64,000 bases of DNA from Candidatus Hydrogenosomobacter endosymbioticus (GTDB lineage Bacteria > Pseudomonadota > Alphaproteobacteria > Holosporales > GW7). The stretch lies in contig NZ_AP025225.1 in assembly GCF_021654655.1 (NCBI RefSeq), positions 756,001 to 820,000 on the forward strand, read 5' to 3'. The position numbers were made by a program, and so were the translations under genes. The notes under the pieces were generated by a model, which worked only from the letters and a program-made list of their open reading frames with translations, was not told the origin of the DNA and searched no databases. This document shows positions 41,250 through 50,620 of this stretch, piece by piece; position 1 is the first letter of the stretch; every line of letters starts with the position of its first letter.

Positions 41250-42560
41250 CTAATCGATCGCGTGAATAGCATCGCTCCCGAAAAGCTCTGAGGCTTTTTT
41301 AGACAGCTCTCCAGACAATTCGTAACTTCGATCAGGTTGAGCGCGCGCGCATGGCGTGGCAGCTGGCGTTGAAGGCGGCTTTGCTTCCCAGCCGGCCAAC
41401 TGCTTTAGTATCGCTTCCGGAGATGGAAAATGTCCTATATACGCCATTCTCATAACCATCATTTCCAGCGCTATCGATGGCAGCGATGAGGATAGTTCAG
41501 AAGGTCCGTTAGTCGCGAGTTTCCATATGCGAGCTAGATTTGCTATTCCAAATTCTCGCGCTTGCTCGATGTAGTCTCCCAGTTCTGGTGAGCCTGTTAC
41601 AAGCGATACGCTGAGGGCGTGTATCGCGGTCATAAGCTCACTTAGTATGGACCTAGGGTCTGCTCCTGTTGAATATAGCTTCCGAACGATAGATATGGCT
41701 TCTGCTGCGTTTTTAGAGAAAATAGAAGCTACTAGAGGCATGATGTCGTCTGATTTTACTCCACCAAACATCCGATAAAGAGTTTGGTCGGATATATAAT
41801 TGTTACTTGACAGCAAAATAGCCTGCTCCAGTATTGACAAAGCATCTCGCATAGACCCTTCAGATTTAATTGCTATTTCTCGTGCTGCAGTGGAGTCTAT
41901 TTTTATGCCTTCAATTTCGCACACAGAGATAATGAATTTCTCTAGCAACGCCACGTCTATTCTTCGTAAGTGAAATTTTAGGCATCTGGAAGAAATCGTG
42001 TTTGGAACTTTATTTTCCTCTGTAGTTGCTAATATAAATTTCACATGATGCGGGGGCTCTTCTAGAGTCTTCAAAAGAGCATTAAAAGCGCTTTTTGAAA
42101 GCATATGTACTTCATCGATAATGTATACCTTGTATTTTCCGCACACGGGACTGTATGAGCAGGACTCTATTATCTGGCGCATATCATCAACGCCAGTGTT
42201 GCTTGCTGCGTCAATTTCGATCACGTCCAGGTGGCGGTCCTTTTCGAAAGCTAAGCAAGATGCACATTTAGCGCAAGGCTCTATTTCTTGTTCCTCGACC
42301 GTATTCGATGCTATGTCTAGCAGTTTTTCGCAGTTTATTGCTTTTGCTATTAGGCGAGCCATAGTGGTCTTTCCTATGCCGCGCATGCCTATCAGAAGAA
42401 ATCCATGAGCAACTCTAGAGGAGCGAATAGCATTTTGTATAATTTTTGCAAACACATCTTGCCCCACAATATCGCGAAAAAATCTTGGCCTATATTTTCT
42501 TGCTAAAACAAGGTAACGACCTCTGTCAGAGTTGTTGTCTGGAAATAAAGCTGTATCCAT
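41250..42560 (-). CDS. dnaX: DNA polymerase III subunit gamma/tau, short form
   Basis: The clamp-loader ATPase. Features: LARKYRPRFFRDIVGQ at the N-terminus, P-loop GMRGIGKTTMA, a zinc module (CAKCASC), IIDEVHMLSKSAFNALLKTLEEPP, and sensor ATTEENKVPNTISSRC. From ATG 42560 it is about 436 residues, close to E. coli gamma rather than tau (643). It ends with LFGSDAIHAID, which resembles the extreme C-terminus of longer alphaproteobacterial DnaX, so the middle tau region appears deleted. The frame also reads up to a GTG at 42614 inside the SRP-RNA downstream hairpin; I regard that as non-coding. Confidence 0.95.
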   Translation of the reverse strand: MDTALFPDNNSDRGRYLVLARKYRPRFFRDIVGQDVFAKIIQNAIRSSRVAHGFLLIGMRGIGKTTMARLIAKAINCEKLLDIASNTVEEQEIEPCAKCASCLAFEKDRHLDVIEIDAASNTGVDDMRQIIESCSYSPVCGKYKVYIIDEVHMLSKSAFNALLKTLEEPPHHVKFILATTEENKVPNTISSRCLKFHLRRIDVALLEKFIISVCEIEGIKIDSTAAREIAIKSEGSMRDALSILEQAILLSSNNYISDQTLYRMFGGVKSDDIMPLVASIFSKNAAEAISIVRKLYSTGADPRSILSELMTAIHALSVSLVTGSPELGDYIEQAREFGIANLARIWKLATNGPSELSSSLPSIALEMMVMRMAYIGHFPSPEAILKQLAGWEAKPPSTPAATPCARAQPDRSYELSGELSKKASELFGSDAIHAID

Positions 42561-42632
42561 CTTTTTTACTTTTTGCTCCTCGCGGTGTGTATTTCGGTGT
42601 GAAACCTTCGGCACACCAGTATGAGCCTAACT

Positions 42633-42715
42633 GGGCGCCACGACCCGCAAACAAATGCTCTGGCTGCTTTCTTCCGAACCTGACCAATTAAGTACTGCAC
42701 GCGTCCACGACGCCC
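42633..42715 (-). ncRNA. ffs: signal recognition particle RNA (4.5S type)
   Basis: The minus strand contains GGTCAGGTTCGGAAGAAAGC, followed by AGCC, matching the universal SRP domain IV (GGTCAGG..CGGAAG.AAGCAGCC). The ends pair: GGGCGTC at the 5' side with GGCGCCC at the 3' side, enclosing an ~83-nt hairpin-type RNA. The location directly upstream of dnaX on the same strand is a common alphaproteobacterial arrangement. Exact ends are uncertain by several bases. A further hairpin, GGTGTG/CACACC, lies between it and dnaX at 42596-42617. Confidence 0.9.
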
Positions 42716-42770
42716 ACGAAACTTATAACATATTTTGCAAATTTTATGTAGAGAGCGGAGGAGCTGGTTA

Positions 42771-43172
42771 TTATAAATCTATTTCTGGATATTTGTCCTT
42801 TCGGGCTTTATAGTATTCTATATTTTGATTATTTGACTCTATTTCGACAAATTCATTATATATTCTACGATCAAACCCTCCATTTTCTTTTTTTTTATTG
42901 TCTGCGGCCATCATAATATCTTCTAAGTTCATATCGTTTACTTTAGCTATCGCGAGCATTACCTCTAAAAGATCTGCTAGTTCTATAATAATTTCCTTTT
43001 TGTCGATTGCGGAACACACTTCAGCAGCTTCTTCTAGCAGCTTTTCCTTTAGCCTTTTATAATATTCTTCCGCGTCCATAGACCGTTCGCATAAAACCAT
43101 TCCGCGAGCGCGCATTATTTCTGGCATCTTATCTCTTATCAACTTATCAACCTTAAAACGGTGTTTTGACAT
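42771..43172 (-). CDS. MazG-like nucleotide pyrophosphohydrolase
   Basis: A ~133-residue all-alpha protein from ATG 43172. It begins VDKLIRDKMPEIMRARG and has the MazG/HisE-type metal-binding helices EKLLEEAAEVCSAI and ELADLLEVMLAIA (ExxE...ExxD pattern). It resembles phosphoribosyl-ATP pyrophosphatase-like house-cleaning enzymes, but there is no histidine pathway nearby, so NTP sanitation is the more likely role. The frame continues upstream to 43205. It lies upstream of ffs-dnaX on the same strand. Confidence 0.8.
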   Translation of the reverse strand: MSKHRFKVDKLIRDKMPEIMRARGMVLCERSMDAEEYYKRLKEKLLEEAAEVCSAIDKKEIIIELADLLEVMLAIAKVNDMNLEDIMMAADNKKKENGGFDRRIYNEFVEIESNNQNIEYYKARKDKYPEIDL

Positions 43173-43301
43173 TATACATATAGAGCATGTGTATTGGGCA
43201 TACATAATAGCACATGCCTTTGTACTGGGCTAGAAAGCGTTGCGTTTAGAGCATTAATGTGGAAGTATCAGTCGTGGCAGCATATATTGGCGTTTAGATA
43301 A

Positions 43302-43916
43302 ATGATTTCTTATATGGTTTACGCGTTTTTGTATTTAGGTTTTTGCTATGTGTTTGGGAGCGTCCCATTTGGGATATTGGTTTCCAAGGTGGCAAACTAT
43401 GGTGATCCTAGGAAAATGGGCTCTGGAAATATCGGAGCGACTAACGTGTTGCGTCTTGCCGGAAAAAAAGCAGCGCTAGCAGTGTTGCTGTGCGATTTTT
43501 TTAAGGGGTTTGTTTGTGTGTATCTTGCTCGAGTGCTATTTTCAAATTTTCCAGCAGATGTACAGAATGATATCTGTTTGTCTGCTGGTATGGCTAGCGT
43601 CATAGGACATGTATTTTCTGTATTTATCAAATTCAAAGGAGGAAAAGGTGTGGCAACTGTTTTTGGTGTGACTGCTGCTGTAAATCCTGTTTTGTTTATA
43701 GCTGGGGTTTCGATATGGGTAGTAGTGTTTTTCGTATCTAGATACTCTTCGGTTTCTGCTATAGTATCGATATCAGCTGTTTCCCTTATTTCAGTTGTTT
43801 TAAATAAATCTGATGTTAACAATGCTGTGTCGTTGGCAATTTTTATATTGGTTATTTACACACACCGTCAAAACATTCGCAGAATTCTAAGCGGATGCGA
43901 AGACAGAATGTGGTAG
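43302..43916 (+). CDS. plsY: glycerol-3-phosphate acyltransferase PlsY
   Basis: An integral membrane enzyme that transfers the acyl group from acyl-phosphate (made by PlsX) to glycerol-3-phosphate. The 204-residue protein has about five to six membrane segments and the three family motifs: GSVPFGILV, KMGSGNIGATNVLR with DFFKGF, and GHVFSVFIKFKGGKGVAT. It is convergent with ychF, 24 bases apart. Confidence 0.96.
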   Translation: MISYMVYAFLYLGFCYVFGSVPFGILVSKVANYGDPRKMGSGNIGATNVLRLAGKKAALAVLLCDFFKGFVCVYLARVLFSNFPADVQNDICLSAGMASVIGHVFSVFIKFKGGKGVATVFGVTAAVNPVLFIAGVSIWVVVFFVSRYSSVSAIVSISAVSLISVVLNKSDVNNAVSLAIFILVIYTHRQNIRRILSGCEDRMW

Positions 43917-43939
43917 GCACAGCTTGGTCGGGTGGGTGT

Positions 43940-45019
43940 TTATACATTGAACCTAAACAAAATTACATCGCCATCTTGCACTATATAGTCGCGGCTTTCT
44001 GTACGGAGCTTTCCTGCAGCTTTTATTTCCGCATGAGTTTTATGTTTTTCATAGTCTTCATACGAAATTACCTCAGCGCTTATGAACCCGCGCTGAAAGT
44101 CTGAGTGGATCGCTCCAGCGGCCTCTGCTGCATTATCTCCTGCTTTTATTGTCCATGCGTGAGCTTCTTTCGGACCAATAGTGAAAAATGTTCGCAAGTT
44201 TAGTAATTCATACCCCAACCTTATTAGTGAGGACATCTTTGTATCATTAAGCCCGATGCTTTGCAAAAATTCCTTCCTGCTTTCATAGTCTAACACAGCT
44301 GATTCGGCCTCGAATTGAGCGCATACATACTCGCTTTTTTCCCCTCTATCTCTGAGAAACTCATCTAATTTTTGTGCGAATTTATTATTTTTTGGAGCGG
44401 AGGCATCATTTTCCGGGACATTTCCTACGTACATAGCTGGTTTTATGGTCAAAAGGTGAAGCTGCTTCATTAAAGATGCTTCTTCTGGAGAGAATTTTTC
44501 TCTCCGTAAGATCTTTCCATCTGCAAGCATAGCTGCAGTTTTCTCCATTAGAGCGATCATCTCTGGATCTTCGCCGCGCTTTTTCTTTTTGTTTGCGAGC
44601 TGCTTTTCTATGCTTTGAAGATCGGCAAGAAGTAGTTCTGTCTCTATCACATTTACGTCTGATACAGGGTCTGCGGGCTGCTCGACGTTTTCTTCAAAAC
44701 ATCGTACGACGTGAACAATAACATCTACTTCTCGTATGTGTCCCAAAAACTGATTGCCAAGACCTTCTCCCTGGCTGGCTCCCTTCACCAGGCCGGCGAT
44801 ATCAACAAACCTTATTTGAGAAGGGATTATGATTTTTGAGCCTGCGAGTCGCGCTAGCATTTCGAGTCTATTGTCCGGGACGTTTACGCTTCCTTTGTTT
44901 GGGTCTATTGTACAGAAAGGATAGCTAGCAGTCTGCGCCAAGGACGTCGCGGTTATAGCGTTAAACAAAGTTGATTTTCCAGCGTTGGGAAGCCCAACAA
45001 TACCACACTCAAATCCCAC
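43940..45019 (-). CDS. ychF: redox-regulated ATPase YchF
   Basis: An Obg-like P-loop ATPase (OLA1/YchF) associated with ribosomes. The 359-residue protein has GLPNAGKSTLFNAIT at the N-terminus, DIAGLVKGASQGEGLGNQFL (switch II), a coiled-coil insertion (LQSIEKQLANKKKKRGED), and a C-terminal TGS domain with KAGDNAAEAAGAIHSDFQRG. pth often neighbours ychF but is not seen here. Confidence 0.97.
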   Translation of the reverse strand: MGFECGIVGLPNAGKSTLFNAITATSLAQTASYPFCTIDPNKGSVNVPDNRLEMLARLAGSKIIIPSQIRFVDIAGLVKGASQGEGLGNQFLGHIREVDVIVHVVRCFEENVEQPADPVSDVNVIETELLLADLQSIEKQLANKKKKRGEDPEMIALMEKTAAMLADGKILRREKFSPEEASLMKQLHLLTIKPAMYVGNVPENDASAPKNNKFAQKLDEFLRDRGEKSEYVCAQFEAESAVLDYESRKEFLQSIGLNDTKMSSLIRLGYELLNLRTFFTIGPKEAHAWTIKAGDNAAEAAGAIHSDFQRGFISAEVISYEDYEKHKTHAEIKAAGKLRTESRDYIVQDGDVILFRFNV

Positions 45020-45079
45020 AATATCCTCCCAAAGAACTTTATCCCGCGACAGTATTTCGCCGAAACAGCACCAATAGTT

Positions 45080-46615
45080 TCACCATAGCGGCGGAGCCCC
45101 AACTTCCAAGAATGACCTTGAGTAAGAGCCTTCTGTGCTAAATTTTTTCCGGCGAAGCTTCTCCATAGCGTTTATGCCTATGCGCAGATGCTGCTCTGTC
45201 CACTGTTTATAAACCATCTTTGCCATTTCTTTCATTCTTAACTCGCCATGAAGCGGCTTATCAGATACGCTCAGCAATACTCCGTATGGTATGCGAAATC
45301 TGAAACCATTTGCGGCGATAGTTGCAGACTCCATGTCTACCGCGACGACGCGACTTCTTCTAAAAATTTCATGAAATTCACCAGCCCTAAGCTCCCAATT
45401 TCTGTTTACTGTCGACATAACGGAGCCTGTTTTTACTTTGCTGGACATATCATTATCGTCGTATCCGGATACCTCTTTGATAGCGCCTAAAAGAGCGCTG
45501 TGTACTTCTGGTATCATGGCTATCGGGGCGTCGAGCGGAACATCGCTATCCAAAACGAAGTCCTTTCGCACATATCCGCTGGCGAGCACATAATCTCCAA
45601 GATGTTGATCATGAAGTATTCCTGCGCAATGCCCAAGCATAACCCAGCATTCTGGTCTCAAAACGGCAAGATGGTCTGTGATGGTTTTAGCGTTGCTAGC
45701 GCCTACTCTTATATTTATTACGCTTATTCCATGCCCATCTTTTCTTTTAAGGTGGTACGCCGGCATTTGCACTGAATCAGCAACTTCGGTTTTTCTCTCA
45801 GAATTTTTTATGCTTGAAGCATTAAAAGAGTTATCAGGATCCACCCACTCGCTATATTCGCTTCCATTCTGGAGGCTTTCTTTAGCGTATTCAAAAAAGA
45901 TGTCGGAACAGTGAGAGTAATTTGTGAACAAGATATACTTTTGAAAATGTTCAGCATCTATTCCGCAGTAATGCGCGATCCTGCCCATGGAATAGTCAAC
46001 TCTGTCGGCTGCAAATAATGACAAAGGTTTTACGGCCGTTTCCTGCTCTCCAAGCCCGTTAGCTATATCGTCGTTTATGTCCGACAGCTTGAACACGTAT
46101 GGTAGCTCGTACAAGCAATTTTCGCTGAATTTTGCATCTAAGAAAGGTTTTTCATTCAGAAACGGAAGATATATAGGGCGCGAACTTATGCCGACTATGA
46201 TTGTGCACCGTTTGTTTGAAAGAATTTCCTCAAATTTTCCTCTATAGATAGCTTCAAACAAGTCTGGTTTTGTTATTGTTGTCCCATACATTCCGCTTTC
46301 GTGAACGCTTCTGCCGCTGCTTCCTGGCGCAATTCCAATTCCTGGTGCGGCGATACGATGCTTATGGATAGTCAACCCGAGATACGGATACGTCATACAA
46401 AAATCTATGCCAGATGTCCTTGCGTGTTGTGACGCGTGAAATAAACAGGCGTCATAGCTTTCTCTTAACATATGAAAAGCCTGATCAACGGAATGACATA
46501 CTTTTGCTTCTTTTAGTTTTGCGTGCTGAATAAACGACGAAACGATGCTCTCATCGCTATCAGAATGACTAAATGCGCTTTGTAGTACCGATATATTTTT
46601 CAGTTGCTCTTCCAT
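45080..46615 (-). CDS. amn: AMP nucleosidase
   Basis: Amn hydrolyses AMP to adenine and ribose-5-phosphate. From ATG 46615 (GGGAAG upstream) it has about 511 residues. There is an N-terminal Amn-specific domain and a C-terminal nucleoside-phosphorylase-like domain, with VINIRVGASNAKTITDHLAV, RPECWVMLGHCAGI and DMESATIAANGFRFRIPYG. The C-terminus RSFLEVGAPPLW is typical. The frame extends upstream to 46690, but that region lacks a Shine-Dalgarno sequence. Purine-salvage partners are not adjacent. Confidence 0.93.
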   Translation of the reverse strand: MEEQLKNISVLQSAFSHSDSDESIVSSFIQHAKLKEAKVCHSVDQAFHMLRESYDACLFHASQHARTSGIDFCMTYPYLGLTIHKHRIAAPGIGIAPGSSGRSVHESGMYGTTITKPDLFEAIYRGKFEEILSNKRCTIIVGISSRPIYLPFLNEKPFLDAKFSENCLYELPYVFKLSDINDDIANGLGEQETAVKPLSLFAADRVDYSMGRIAHYCGIDAEHFQKYILFTNYSHCSDIFFEYAKESLQNGSEYSEWVDPDNSFNASSIKNSERKTEVADSVQMPAYHLKRKDGHGISVINIRVGASNAKTITDHLAVLRPECWVMLGHCAGILHDQHLGDYVLASGYVRKDFVLDSDVPLDAPIAMIPEVHSALLGAIKEVSGYDDNDMSSKVKTGSVMSTVNRNWELRAGEFHEIFRRSRVVAVDMESATIAANGFRFRIPYGVLLSVSDKPLHGELRMKEMAKMVYKQWTEQHLRIGINAMEKLRRKKFSTEGSYSRSFLEVGAPPLW

Positions 46616-46856
46616 CCAACTTCCCTTTCTGCTGATTGCTAGCGAACAAAACGCCAGGCTGAGTATAGCATTTTTCTCGTCAATAGGCAAAATTGGCCGG
46701 CTTGTTGCTTATTTTCTCTATCAATATTGGAGGTGGGAGGTGAGGTGATTTTTTAAATAACACAGTTTTTTAGCAAATGTATTTGTTTTAAAAAACATTT
46801 TTGATTGCTTTTTTTGCTAACGGGGGGCGCAATCTTGGCAGTTCCGTGGGCGAGAG

Positions 46857-47454
46857 GTGAAAAATATAAGTAGAGTTTCTGTTGTTTTTGTCTTAATGGC
46901 GGTTTCTTTGAGTTTTTCTGAAGGTTCCGCTATAGGGGCTTGGACTATTTGCGCAGAAAGAAAAATGGTGCAAAAGAAAATAAAAAATCTTATCCAGAGA
47001 AAGATAGCAAAAAGGAGAAAGCGAAAAATCAAACTAAAGAAACAACTCTGAGCGTACAATCTAGTTCAAATGAATTGCTAGAAAAGCTTATAGTGTCTGT
47101 TGATATTGGTTTTAATAAGCTTGGGAATAAAATGGACGCTGGCTTTAAGAAAGTGAACGCTAAGCTAGACGCGATGAATACGAAAATCGACGATCTTGGA
47201 GTTAACATGAATAAAAGGTTCGATGAGTTTAATGTGAATAGAAACAAACCGCCAAAAAGTGAGCTGTCCGACAGCGAGATACTGCTGGAAGCGGAAGTGA
47301 AAGCAGGCCCAGACCTCTCTTTCTTGTTGGAGATGTGTCGGCAATTCAAGATGGCGCAGCGTTTTCATCTAATCAAGCAAGGTTAGCGCAGAAGCAGATG
47401 ACTTCTTCTCGCCAATCTTTGTATCATGAGACGCTGTTGCGTGCCGCTCCGTAA
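46857..47454 (+). pseudogene. frameshifted secreted coiled-coil protein gene
   Basis: A GTG at 46857 opens a frame coding a clear signal peptide (NISRVSVVFVLMAVSLSF) ending near SAIGA. The frame then becomes a short basic stretch to 47051. The -1 frame, entered around the AGAAAGAAAAATGG run at 46953-46967, continues as a coherent helical protein (LLEKLIVSVDIGFNKLGNKM, NAKLDAMNTKIDDLG). That frame stops at 47386. A third frame from about 47320 gives a plausible C-terminus (DGAAFSSNQARLAQKQMTSS) ending at 47454. Two shifts suggest a decaying relative of the other secreted coil genes. A sequencing error or programmed slippage at the A-run cannot be excluded. Confidence 0.6.
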
Positions 47455-47726
47455 GACCAGCCCCAATGACAACAGGCCGATGAGCGTGGTTCTGGAGGAA
47501 TTATTAGAACTCGAGTCGGCCAATAGCTTGAAGGAGACCTGCAAAATCCATAGCGGCGTGGCGTTATTGTGTGCAGACGCTTGTTGGAACTTTCGACATG
47601 CGAGATCGGTTTGTGTTACGGTTTTTATTGATAGGTAAACGCAATAGAAGCTATTGGCATATGAAGGCGTAGCGCATACCATTATTCTCTAGTTATAAAA
47701 TTTATTGAAAATTTAATAAAAAAATT

Positions 47727-50429
47727 ATGATAGAGGAAATATCGGTTATTGGTGCGCGGGAACATAATTTAAAGAATATATCCGTGCGATTGCCAAAGAA
47801 TAAGTTGATAGTTATCACAGGATTAAGTGGATCCGGCAAGTCTTCGCTTGCTTTTGACACGATATATGCTGAGGGGCAACGAAGGTATGTTGAAAGCCTC
47901 TCAGCGTACGCTAGGCAATTTCTAGAGCTTATGCCGAAGCCAGATGTTGACAGCATCACGGGGCTTTCTCCTGCAATATCGATAGAGCAGAAAACAGTGT
48001 CTAAAAATCCAAGGTCTACAGTTGGAACAGTAACAGAGATATACGATTATTTGCGTGTACTGTTTGCGAGGATAGGTACACCATATTCTCCTGTAACTGG
48101 TCTGCCGATAGAAGCGCAAACTAAAGACAAGATGGTAGACAAGATAATGGCATTAGGAGAAAGAGAAAGGTTTTATATTCTGGCGCCTGTTGTTCGCGGG
48201 AAAAAGGGAGAGTTTCATAAAGAAATAGCAAGCCTTAAGAAGCAGGGTTATAGCCGTGTTAAAGTAGACGGAGTTGTTCTGAATATTGACGAGCTGCAGC
48301 CTATTAACAAAAACAAAAAGCACGACATATTCGTAGTTATAGACAGATTGGAGCTCGAAAACACGGAAGATTTTAGGGTAAGAGTGTCGCAGAGCTTGGA
48401 GAGCGCGCTTATTGTTGGAGATGGCGTTTGCGAGATAGAGCTTGTGAACAGCGAAGAGCGCATCGTATTTTCATCGAGATTTTCTTGTCCTGAGTCAGGT
48501 TTTTCTATTGAAGAAATAGAGCCGCGATTGTTTTCGTTCAACAGTCCTTTCGGCGCGTGCAGGGACTGCGGCGGACTTGGTTTCGAGGGAGGGGCATCTG
48601 TTTCTAGGATGTTATTCTTTCACTCTGGAGGGAAACTACAAAGCAACGAAGAAGATGACTCGTCTTGTAGAAACGAGAAATGCGAGAGTTGTGCTGGGTA
48701 TCGGCTTCGACCAGAAGCTTTATGCGTGAAAATCTCTGGTTTTCATATAGGCGATGTGTGCGATATGTCTATACAGAGAGCCTTTGCGTGGTGCGATGAT
48801 GCCTTTAATAAATTGAGCGCGCAGAATCGAAGTATTTCTGAGCGTTTGTTCAGAGAAATTCGTGAGCGCCTTCAATTTTTGATCAGGGTGGGGCTTGAAT
48901 ATTTGACTCTTGGTCGCTCATCAGGAACTCTATCTGGAGGAGAGGGGCAGCGTATACGCCTTGCGTCACAAATAGGGTCTGGATTAACTGGTACTCTGTA
49001 TGTTTTGGATGAGCCGTCTATAGGTCTTCACCAAAGAGATAACGAAAGACTTATCAATACTCTGAAAAGTTTGCGAGATATAGGAAATACGGTGATCGTT
49101 GTGGAGCACGATGAGGACGCTATAAGGAGCGCAGACCACGTTATAGATATGGGGCCAAGAGCTGGAGGTTATGGTGGTAATGTAGTCGCAGAAGGCCCTC
49201 CTTCAGCCATAGAAATATCTGAGAAAAGCCTAACAGGAGCGTATTTACGGAAGGAGGCATCTATAGAGATTCCGCAAAAAAGGCGCGAGGGCTGTGGGCG
49301 AGAAATACGCGTGCTCGGCGCTAGACTTAACAATTTGAAAAATTTATCTATAGGATTTCCTTTGGGTAAATTTGTTTGTGTTACAGGCGTTTCTGGTGGA
49401 GGAAAATCTTCTCTTGTAATAGACACGCTTTATCGAGGGCTTGGAATTATAAAGAGAGCCGGAAGCTTTTCTCATGAAGAAAAAGAGGCGCTTAGAACAG
49501 CGGCGCTGAGGGCGAAGAGCGCAGAAGAAGCAGCTATGCTAGCTCGCAGAAAAATAGAGATGTTCGCAGAAAAAATGCAAAGCGGAAGATGCGATGAAAT
49601 GCGTAATGTTGTTAAGTGCGACAGCATAGAAGGAACAGAGTTTATAGAAAGCGTAATAGAAGTGAGCCAAACGCCGATTGGACGAACCCCGCACTCTACC
49701 CCTGCAACATACATAGGTGCATTCACGCCGATACGAGAGTGGTTTGCGTCTCTTCCAGAGGCTAAGGCGCGTGGATATGGCATTGGCCGCTTTTCGTTTA
49801 ACACAAAGGGCGGTAGGTGCGAATCATGCGACGGAAAGGGCGTGCGCACAATAGAGATGCACTTTTTGCCAGACGTAGAGGTTGTGTGTGAGTCGTGCAA
49901 GGGATTACGCTATAGTCGCGATACTCTCGAGGTTAGGTATAGAGGAAAATCAATAGCAGATATTCTTAACATGCCTGTTACTGACGCATTAGAATTGTTT
50001 AGCGCTGTTCCTTCTGTTGCAAACAAACTGCGTACTCTTGTGGATGTAGGTCTTGGATATATCACCGTTGGTCAAAGAGCTACAACAATTTCTGGAGGAG
50101 AAGCGCAGCGAGTAAAACTTTCAAAAGAACTCTGTAAGCGTTCGACAGACAAAACGCTTTATATCCTAGACGAGCCAACAACAGGACTCCATTTCGAAGA
50201 TATAAGAATGCTTCTCGGAGTTCTTCATAAGTTTGTGGATAAAGGAAGTTCTGTCATAGTTATAGAACACAATTTAGACGTTATAAAAACTGCTGATTGG
50301 GTGATCGATATAGGCCCTGAAGGCGGAGAATTGGGTGGGCGGGTTGTAGCGGAAGGAGCGCCAGAAGACATTGCTAAGTGCATCAACAGCTATACCGGTA
50401 GATTTTTGGCCAAATACTTAAAGAGATAG
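47727..50429 (+). CDS. uvrA: excinuclease ABC subunit A
   Basis: The damage-recognition ATPase of nucleotide excision repair, 900 residues, somewhat shorter than the ~940 typical. Two ABC modules are visible: [20 protein letters not shown] and [16 protein letters not shown], signatures [15 protein letters not shown] and [14 protein letters not shown]. Zinc-site cysteines include [17 protein letters not shown], and CESCDGKG...CESCKG. The first zinc module begins CPESGF rather than CPxCG, losing one ligand, as I recall for other alphaproteobacterial UvrA. No uvrB or ssb adjacent. Confidence 0.98.
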   Translation: MIEEISVIGAREHNLKNISVRLPKNKLIVITGLSGSGKSSLAFDTIYAEGQRRYVESLSAYARQFLELMPKPDVDSITGLSPAISIEQKTVSKNPRSTVGTVTEIYDYLRVLFARIGTPYSPVTGLPIEAQTKDKMVDKIMALGERERFYILAPVVRGKKGEFHKEIASLKKQGYSRVKVDGVVLNIDELQPINKNKKHDIFVVIDRLELENTEDFRVRVSQSLESALIVGDGVCEIELVNSEERIVFSSRFSCPESGFSIEEIEPRLFSFNSPFGACRDCGGLGFEGGASVSRMLFFHSGGKLQSNEEDDSSCRNEKCESCAGYRLRPEALCVKISGFHIGDVCDMSIQRAFAWCDDAFNKLSAQNRSISERLFREIRERLQFLIRVGLEYLTLGRSSGTLSGGEGQRIRLASQIGSGLTGTLYVLDEPSIGLHQRDNERLINTLKSLRDIGNTVIVVEHDEDAIRSADHVIDMGPRAGGYGGNVVAEGPPSAIEISEKSLTGAYLRKEASIEIPQKRREGCGREIRVLGARLNNLKNLSIGFPLGKFVCVTGVSGGGKSSLVIDTLYRGLGIIKRAGSFSHEEKEALRTAALRAKSAEEAAMLARRKIEMFAEKMQSGRCDEMRNVVKCDSIEGTEFIESVIEVSQTPIGRTPHSTPATYIGAFTPIREWFASLPEAKARGYGIGRFSFNTKGGRCESCDGKGVRTIEMHFLPDVEVVCESCKGLRYSRDTLEVRYRGKSIADILNMPVTDALELFSAVPSVANKLRTLVDVGLGYITVGQRATTISGGEAQRVKLSKELCKRSTDKTLYILDEPTTGLHFEDIRMLLGVLHKFVDKGSSVIVIEHNLDVIKTADWVIDIGPEGGELGGRVVAEGAPEDIAKCINSYTGRFLAKYLKR

Positions 50430-50477
50430 AAAAGTTCCTAGATAAGATAAGGTAAAAAAAGTCAATACAATCAAATT

Positions 50478-50505
50478 TTTGCTTAATAGAAAAATTCTGT
50501 ATAAT
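50478..50505 (+). promoter_or_regulatory. candidate promoter upstream of the secretin gene
   Basis: A perfect TATAAT at 50500-50505 has TTTGCT (50478-50483) 16 bases upstream. It lies about 115 bases before the preferred ATG. Confidence 0.35.
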
Positions 50506-50620
50506 TTTTCCATAACGAATTTTTAGCGAACAGAAAGCTAGTAAGTTGCTAATAGGTCATTGATTGTGTGTTGTAATTGACATAGAATCTCTTATCATGT
50601 GTGGTGTTGCGCTGTGCTTT

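Noticed and set aside
42561-42614. N-terminal extension of dnaX from GTG 42614
   Set aside because: It lies in the hairpin after the SRP RNA; the preferred start is ATG 42560.
47426-47638. 70-codon plus-strand frame upstream of uvrA
   Set aside because: Overlaps the degraded coil gene and has no supportive features; probably a chance frame in pseudogene debris.
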